Of a stretch of 64,000 nt of DNA, positions 60,045 to 64,000 are shown piece after piece. The DNA lies in assembly GCF_014648115.1 (NCBI RefSeq), contig NZ_BMQM01000019.1:1-64000 (forward strand), given 5' to 3'. This DNA comes from Deinococcus seoulensis (lineage in GTDB: Bacteria; Deinococcota; Deinococci; Deinococcales; Deinococcaceae). The position numbers were made by a program, and so were the translations under genes. The notes beneath the pieces were generated by a model. That model did not search any database. It saw only the letters and a program-made list of their open reading frames with translations, and was not told the origin of the DNA. How positions within the stretch are numbered: position 1 is the stretch's first letter; each line of letters starts with the position of its first letter.

Positions 60045-60661
60045 TGGTTCGCCCCCTCCAGCAGACCCTGTCCAGTCCAGCGGAATTCCATCTGGCGGGC
60101 GGTGCGTTCGGCCAGCGTGCGCGAGTGCAGCCGCCCGACAAGGTGCAGGGTCATGTCGATGCCCGCGCTGATCCCGCCGGACGTGACCACCGCGCCCGAG
60201 TCCACCCAGGCGACGTCCGGCACGACCGTCAGCGCCGGGAACTGCCCCTGGAGGTCCGCCTGATCCTCCCAGTGGGTGGTGACGCGCCGCCCGTCCAGCA
60301 GCCCCTCCGAGGCGAGCAGGAACGCGCCGGTGCAGATCGAGGCGAGGACCTCCACCCGCGCCGATTGCGCCCGCACCCAAGCGCACACACGCCCGTCAGC
60401 CAGTGGTGCGTCCATCACACCGCCGGGCACGATCAGCACGTCCAGCGGCGGGTGATCGTCCAGCGTGGCGTGCGGCAGGACCCGGAAACCCCCTCGCCCG
60501 ACCGCCGGGGCGCCGGACGCGCCGATCAGGACCGGCTGGAAGGGCGGCTCCTCGCCGTCCCGCCCGGCCAGTCGCGTGGCGACACTCAGGACCTCAAAGG
60601 GGCCGCCCAGGTCGAGGACCTCGATGCCGTCGAAGATCAGGATGCCGACGGTGCGGGTCAT
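60041..60661 (-). CDS. DJ-1/PfpI-family protein
   Basis: A 206-residue glutamine-amidotransferase-like protein; nucleophile Cys in 'LASICTGAFLLASEGLLDG' (~110). 'GILIFDGIEVLDLGGPFEVLS' is the isonitrile-hydratase/ThiJ text. Could be a hydratase, deglycase or chaperone. Its ATG straddles the edge of a palindromic element: the T of the start triplet's complement belongs to the element. Confidence 0.85.
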   Translation of the reverse strand: MTRTVGILIFDGIEVLDLGGPFEVLSVATRLAGRDGEEPPFQPVLIGASGAPAVGRGGFRVLPHATLDDHPPLDVLIVPGGVMDAPLADGRVCAWVRAQSARVEVLASICTGAFLLASEGLLDGRRVTTHWEDQADLQGQFPALTVVPDVAWVDSGAVVTSGGISAGIDMTLHLVGRLHSRTLAERTARQMEFRWTGQGLLEGANQ

Positions 60662-60797
60662 AGCAACTCCGATTGAATGGTTGGCACAACCAGCTCAATC
60701 CGAGCGGATGCGAGCAGGAGTAAGGCGGAGTCCGGGCGTTGAGTGAGCAACCCGGCGCCCTCCCGGGGTGTGAACGAAACAGACGGACGCCGCGTCA
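60658..60797. mobile_element. Palindromic element, copy 10 (opposite orientation, inside an operon)
   Basis: Core 60661-60794 (134 bp) with TCA at 60658-60660 and 60795-60797. It fills the whole gap between the stop of the GNAT gene and the start of the DJ-1 gene. Removing it and one TCA leaves GGCATGACCC, an ATGA stop-start overlap. Its ends are more diverged (TAGCAACTCCG...CGGACGCCGCG). Confidence 0.85.
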
Positions 60798-61397
60798 TGC
60801 CGTCCCCCGAGCCAGCGGGAGGCTGAAGTGGTGGGCGGTGACGTTCATCCCGGCGCGGTGGTACAGGCGGTGGGCCGTAAAGCGCGTCTCCCCCACTCCG
60901 GAGTCGAGGTGCAGTTCTGCGCAGTCAAGCTCGCGGGCGCGGCCCTCCAGCCAGTGCAGCAGCGCGCGGGCGTGGCCGCGTCCACGGTATTCGGGGAGGG
61001 TGCTGAGGTCGTCCACGTACAGGGTGCGCCCGGCCCAGAGCAGGTGCATGACGCGGTACCCGGCGACGGCGGCGGCCTCCTCGCGGCCCGGTTCGAAGGT
61101 GCCGACCAGCGCGTAGCCCTCGGGCGCGGTGGTGGTCAGGAAGGCGCGCAGGGCGTCCGGCGTGGCGGTATGGGGTGATACGGATTCCGTCTGTTTCGTT
61201 AACAACCCGGAAGGGCACCGGGTTGCCAACTCCACGCCCGGAACCCGTTTCGCTCCTGCTCGCTCTGCTCGGGTTGAAAGTTTCTGCAAACCTTTCAACC
61301 GGAGTCCGTATGAGTCGGGCCGCAGGGCGCGCAGGGCCGGGAGGGCCAGATGCGCCTGCGCGGGCGGAATGGGTCGGAGGTCACGGGGCTCGGTCAT
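60795..61397 (-). CDS. GNAT acetyltransferase carrying an in-frame palindromic element
   Basis: A 200-residue GNAT acetyltransferase. The acetyl-CoA loop is 'LPEYRGRGHARALLHWLEGRA' and the core runs from 'GYALVGTFEPG' to 'RLYHRAGMNVTAHHFSL'. Residues ~29-73 ('YGLRLKGLQKLSTRAERAGA' to 'TKQTESVS') are encoded by a palindromic element and have no place in the fold; without them the protein would be a typical ~155 residues. ATG 6 nt behind TACTCT. First gene of the operon ending in EamA, divergent from the MocR regulator. Confidence 0.8.
   Translation of the reverse strand: MTEPRDLRPIPPAQAHLALPALRALRPDSYGLRLKGLQKLSTRAERAGAKRVPGVELATRCPSGLLTKQTESVSPHTATPDALRAFLTTTAPEGYALVGTFEPGREEAAAVAGYRVMHLLWAGRTLYVDDLSTLPEYRGRGHARALLHWLEGRARELDCAELHLDSGVGETRFTAHRLYHRAGMNVTAHHFSLPLARGTA
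61176..61313. mobile_element. Palindromic element, copy 11, in frame within the GNAT gene
   Basis: Core 61179-61310 (132 bp) with TGA at 61176-61178 and 61311-61313 (TCA serine codons on the coding strand). Insertion adds 135 nt = 45 codons with no stop in the frame used. Confidence 0.9.
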
Positions 61398-61402
61398 GGG
61401 CG

Positions 61403-61409
61403 TAGAGTA
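61403..61409. promoter_or_regulatory. Overlapping divergent -10 boxes
   Basis: Plus strand TAGAGT (61403-61408) ends 7 nt before ATG 61416; minus strand TACTCT (61409-61404) ends 6 nt before ATG 61397. The two boxes share five base pairs. Confidence 0.55.
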
Positions 61410-61415
61410 GGGGGC

Positions 61416-62945
61416 ATGGTGGCCCCCTCGAAAGCTCCACTTCCCGCTCAGATACGGGGGCCACTGACGGCCCGTGCGGATGAGCTGCCCTTCCCGCTGG
61501 ACCTGCGCCGCGACCAGACTGACGCGCTGCACGCGCAACTGGCCCGGCAGATCCGCGAGGCGGTCCTCTCGGGCCTGCTGCCGGGCGGCACGCCGCTGCC
61601 CGGTACGCGCACGCTGGCGCGGACGCTGGGGGTCACGCGCGGCGTCGTGGAGGCGGCGTACGCGGAACTGCTCGCGGACGGCACGGCGCAGGCCGAGGTG
61701 GGGCGCGGCACCCGCGTGCGCGACGAGACACCCGCGCCCGCCCCGCAGGTTCCGACCGGTGTGGCGGGCGTTCCGGCGTGGCTGCCGGTCATCCCTCCGC
61801 TGCCGGTGGACGGGCCGGGCGTGCGTCCGGGGCTGGATTTCCGGGTGGGCGTGACCGGGACCGCCACCCTGGACCTGCGGGCGTGGCGGCAGGCCTGGGC
61901 GGACGCGGCGCGTGAGGAGGTCAGCGGCGGGTACGCCGACCCGGCGGGCGAACAGCGGCTGCGCGCGGCCCTGGCGGCGTTCGCGGGGCGGCAGCGTGGG
62001 CTGGGCGCGCAGGCGGAGGATGTGCTCGTGACGGGCGGGACGCTGCACGCCCTGAACCTGATCGTGCGCGCGCTGCTGCCGCCGGGGTCGCGGGTCCTGA
62101 TGGAGAATCCGGGGTACCGCGCAGCGCGGCAGGTGCTGCTGGACGCCGGGCACGAGGTCGTTCCCGTGCCGGTGGACGCCGACGGCCTGATCGTGAACGC
62201 GGACACGCCCGCCGCGCGGCTGGTGTACGTGACGCCCAGCCACCAGTTTCCGCTGGGGGGCCGCATGTGCCTGCCCCGGCGGCTGGCGCTGCTGGAGTGG
62301 GCGGCCCGGCATGACGCGCTGATCGTCGAGGACGACTACGACGGCGAGTTCCGCTACGGCGCGCCCCCGCTGCCGCCCCTGGCCGCGCTGGCCGCGCAGA
62401 CGGGCGCGGGGGGGCGGGTGCTGTACCTGGGCACACTGAGCAAGGTCCTGACCCCCTCGGTGCGGACGGGGTTCGTCGTGGCCGCACCGCCGCTACTGTC
62501 GCGGCTGGTGCGGGCGCGGACGCTGCTGGACTTCGGGCCGCCCGTTCAGGTGCAGTCGGCCCTGACGCACCTGCTGAGCGGCGGGCATGTGGACCGGCAC
62601 ATCCGCCGCTCGCGCCGGTGGCACGCGCAGGTCCGCGCGGCGCTGACCGAATCACTGAATGGTCTGGACGGACTGGCACACCTGGGCGGCATCGAGGCGG
62701 GCCTGCACGTCTGCCTGCACCTCCACCCCGCGCTGCCCGCTTCGGTTGTGGCGGCGGAACTGGCCGCGCAGGGCGTTCACGTGACCACCCTGGACACCTA
62801 CACGCAGGGCGAACCCCAGAACGCGCTGCTGCTGGGGCACGGGGGTCTCAGCGCGGCGCAGGCGGCGGCAGGCGGGCGCGTGATCGCGGGCACCCTGCGA
62901 AAGCGTGCTGCCCGCGCGGGCCTCACGCCGTACTGTGAAGCATGA
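61416..62945 (+). CDS. MocR/PdxR-family GntR-aminotransferase regulator
   Basis: A 509-residue regulator: GntR winged helix (~25-100, 'LARQIREAVLSGLLPGGTPLPGTRTLARTLGVTRGVVEAAYAEL'), a linker, then an inactive class-I aminotransferase domain whose PLP Lys lies in 'YLGTLSKVLTPSVRTGF' (~340). MocR proteins sense PLP or its adducts, e.g. PdxR. Divergent from GNAT-DJ-1-flavin protein-EamA, presumably its target (inference). Confidence 0.92.
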   Translation: MVAPSKAPLPAQIRGPLTARADELPFPLDLRRDQTDALHAQLARQIREAVLSGLLPGGTPLPGTRTLARTLGVTRGVVEAAYAELLADGTAQAEVGRGTRVRDETPAPAPQVPTGVAGVPAWLPVIPPLPVDGPGVRPGLDFRVGVTGTATLDLRAWRQAWADAAREEVSGGYADPAGEQRLRAALAAFAGRQRGLGAQAEDVLVTGGTLHALNLIVRALLPPGSRVLMENPGYRAARQVLLDAGHEVVPVPVDADGLIVNADTPAARLVYVTPSHQFPLGGRMCLPRRLALLEWAARHDALIVEDDYDGEFRYGAPPLPPLAALAAQTGAGGRVLYLGTLSKVLTPSVRTGFVVAAPPLLSRLVRARTLLDFGPPVQVQSALTHLLSGGHVDRHIRRSRRWHAQVRAALTESLNGLDGLAHLGGIEAGLHVCLHLHPALPASVVAAELAAQGVHVTTLDTYTQGEPQNALLLGHGGLSAAQAAAGGRVIAGTLRKRAARAGLTPYCEA

Positions 62946-62958
62946 CCGCAAGGCCCCC

Positions 62959-62994
62959 AGAACGCCCATGTCATGCAGAACGCCCATGTCATGC
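62959..62994. repeat. 18-bp tandem duplication
   Basis: AGAACGCCCATGTCATGC twice in tandem (62959-62976, 62977-62994), just before a palindromic-element remnant. Confidence 0.8.
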
Positions 62995-63080
62995 GGACTG
63001 CCGTTTGTTTCGCTGACAATCCGCCCCCACACCGGCCCTGCCAGTTCCACGTCGGCGCGGCGCGTCCGTTCCGTCGCTCA
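62989..63080. mobile_element. Palindromic element, copy 12 (decayed)
   Basis: TCA at 62989-62991, then TGCGGACTGCCGTTTGTTTCG, 'CTGACAATCCG' and 'CCAGTTCCACGTC' as in other copies; the right half is lost. Ends at TCA (63078-63080), the TGA stop of the cobalamin adenosyltransferase gene. Confidence 0.6.
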
Positions 63081-63650
63081 GCGGCGGCCCTTGACCAGCC
63101 ACGCGTGTTCCTCGATTCCGGCGGCCTGGTTGGCGGCGCGGGCCATGACGAACAGCAGGTCCGACAGCCGGTTCAGGTACACCTGCACGTGCGCGTTGGC
63201 GTCCTCCTCGTGCAGCAGGCGGATCACCTCGCGTTCGGCGCGGCGGGCGACGGTGCGGGCCACGTGCAGGCTGGCGGCGGCGGGCGTACCGCCGGGGTGC
63301 ACGAAGCCCGTGAAGGGCGGCGCGGCCTCCTGGTAGCGGTCGATCATGGCCTCAATGAACGTCACGTCCTGTTCGTCCATGCGGGTGATCTTCTTCTCGT
63401 AGGTGGTGCCGCTGCGGGTGGCGAGGTCGGCGCCGACGTCGAACAGGGCGTTCTGGAGGTATTCCAGGTCGGCGTCCAGGGCCGGGTCGGGTTTGTGGCT
63501 GCGGGTGTTGTGCGCGCGGGCTAGTCCGATGGCGCTGTTCAGTTCGTCGACGGTGCCGTACGCTTCCACGCGGATGTTCGCCTTGCTGACGCGGTCCGCG
63601 CCGTACAGGCCGGTTGTGCCGCCGTCGCCGGTCTTGGTGTAGAGCTTCAT
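63078..63650 (-). CDS. ATP:cob(I)alamin adenosyltransferase, PduO type
   Basis: A 190-residue enzyme that adenosylates cob(I)alamin to coenzyme B12. The ATP-binding N-terminus 'MKLYTKTGDGGTTGLYGADRVSK' and the active-site text 'RVEAYGTVDELNSAIGLA' and 'RTVARRAEREVIRL' with 'YLNRLSDLLFVMARAAN' are diagnostic. Start 63650 chosen because the family begins there; a TACCCT box ends 7 nt upstream (63658-63663). Confidence 0.94.
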   Translation of the reverse strand: MKLYTKTGDGGTTGLYGADRVSKANIRVEAYGTVDELNSAIGLARAHNTRSHKPDPALDADLEYLQNALFDVGADLATRSGTTYEKKITRMDEQDVTFIEAMIDRYQEAAPPFTGFVHPGGTPAAASLHVARTVARRAEREVIRLLHEEDANAHVQVYLNRLSDLLFVMARAANQAAGIEEHAWLVKGRR

Positions 63651-63657
63651 GCCCCAC

Positions 63658-63663
63658 AGGGTA
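63658..63663 (-). promoter_or_regulatory. -10 box TACCCT, leaderless start
   Basis: Box ends 7 nt before the ATG at 63650. Confidence 0.5.
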
Positions 63664-63725
63664 GTGGATGGTGAACGGTTGATGGTTGACGGAAGGTCCG
63701 GCGACCCTCTATCAACCTTCAACTG
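63661..63725. repeat. GTTGATGG hairpin repeat, copy C
   Basis: GTTGATGGTTGACGG and CTATCAACCTTCAAC can form an imperfect hairpin. Lies 11 nt beyond the malQ stop, the same relation to a minus-strand gene as copies A and B. Confidence 0.65.
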
Positions 63726-63735
63726 GCGGCGGTCT

Positions 63736-64000
63736 TTACCGTCCGGTGGCTTCGGTCAGTTCGCGCAGGGTCGTGGCGATGTCGGGGCGCAGGTCGGCGG
63801 CGCGGTACCGCCACGTCCAGTTGTGGTCGCCGGTGGTGCCGGGCAGGTTCATGCGGGCGTCCGTGCCGAGGTTCAGGAGGTCCTGGAGGGGCACGACGGC
63901 CAGCGCGGCGCGGCTCTCGAAGGCCATGCGGGTCAGCTGGGCGGCGAAGGTGTCCTCGGCGGGGTCGCTGCTGGTGTACACGCGGAAGTTGTGTTTTTCC
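63736..64000 (-). CDS. malQ: 4-alpha-glucanotransferase, C-terminal part
   Basis: The last ~88 residues of an amylomaltase; the frame is open to the window edge. 'VVPLQDLLNLGTDARMNLPGT' and 'NWTWRYRAADL' are the MalQ C-terminal signature, preceded by 'NFRVYTSSDPAEDT'. It transfers glucan segments in glycogen/maltose metabolism. N-terminus lies outside. Confidence 0.85.
   Translation of the reverse strand, partial: EKHNFRVYTSSDPAEDTFAAQLTRMAFESRAALAVVPLQDLLNLGTDARMNLPGTTGDHNWTWRYRAADLRPDIATTLRELTEATGR

Noticed and set aside
59421..60386. 321-codon version of the flavin-binding protein
   Set aside because: The extra N-terminus is the DJ-1 gene in another frame; the ATG at 60044 makes an ATGA overlap and starts the family fold.

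Overview
The window is high-GC bacterial chromosome that reads as a Deinococcus species. The pointers are a monocyclic lycopene cyclase of the Deinococcus CrtL type, a NurA-HerA pair, Mn-superoxide dismutase, a LysJ-type aminotransferase (aminoadipate lysine route), and very many genes whose start codon lies only 6-8 nt after a TANNNT -10 box, which is the leaderless-mRNA layout known from Deinococcus. No tRNA, rRNA, CRISPR array, prophage or full insertion sequence was found.

Layout. 1-5 kb: serine dehydratase beta subunit and lycopene cyclase (ATGA-coupled), two lipoproteins and a small pyrophosphatase-like protein. 5-10.7 kb: a CitA/CitB-type two-component pair divergent from a tripartite tricarboxylate transporter (tctCBA). 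10.8-14.7 kb: sodA, a ClC channel, an MFS permease. 14.8-22.6 kb: amino-acid ABC parts (ATPase apart from permease and binding protein), a TAXI-TRAP transporter, an AI-2E-family exporter. 22.8-28.6 kb: sugar-ABC ATPase, holin-like membrane protein-panC-pilT operon, purB, a small membrane protein. 28.6-33.6 kb: HDAC-like deacetylase, a Crp-family regulator, nurA-herA. 33.6-37.1 kb: ECF sigma, anti-sigma, TatA and two Tat-exported ferritin-like paralogues. 37.3-44.7 kb: RluD-type synthase, a permuted choice-of-anchor I protein, DEAD-box helicase, META protein, phosphoesterase, tyrosine phosphatase-like and ABM proteins. 44.9-55 kb: leuA and ilvBNC, each behind a leader-peptide attenuator, with a SWIM protein and a DUF11 surface protein between. 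55-64 kb: VanW protein, lysJ, then EamA-flavin protein-DJ-1-GNAT (one minus-strand run) divergent from a MocR regulator, cobalamin adenosyltransferase and the end of malQ.

The most notable signal is not a gene. A ~134-bp non-coding palindromic element occurs about twelve times. Its ends are TACGGA...TCCGTA and it is flanked by a 3-bp duplication TCA/TCA or TGA/TGA. Because the target is TNA, many copies sit exactly in a TGA stop codon and regenerate it. One copy split an ATGA stop-start overlap yet left both codons intact, and one copy is inserted in frame (45 codons) inside an acetyltransferase. A second hairpin family (GTTGATGG) follows three minus-strand genes. Short perfect tandem duplications of 13-39 bp are scattered through spacers and coding ends.
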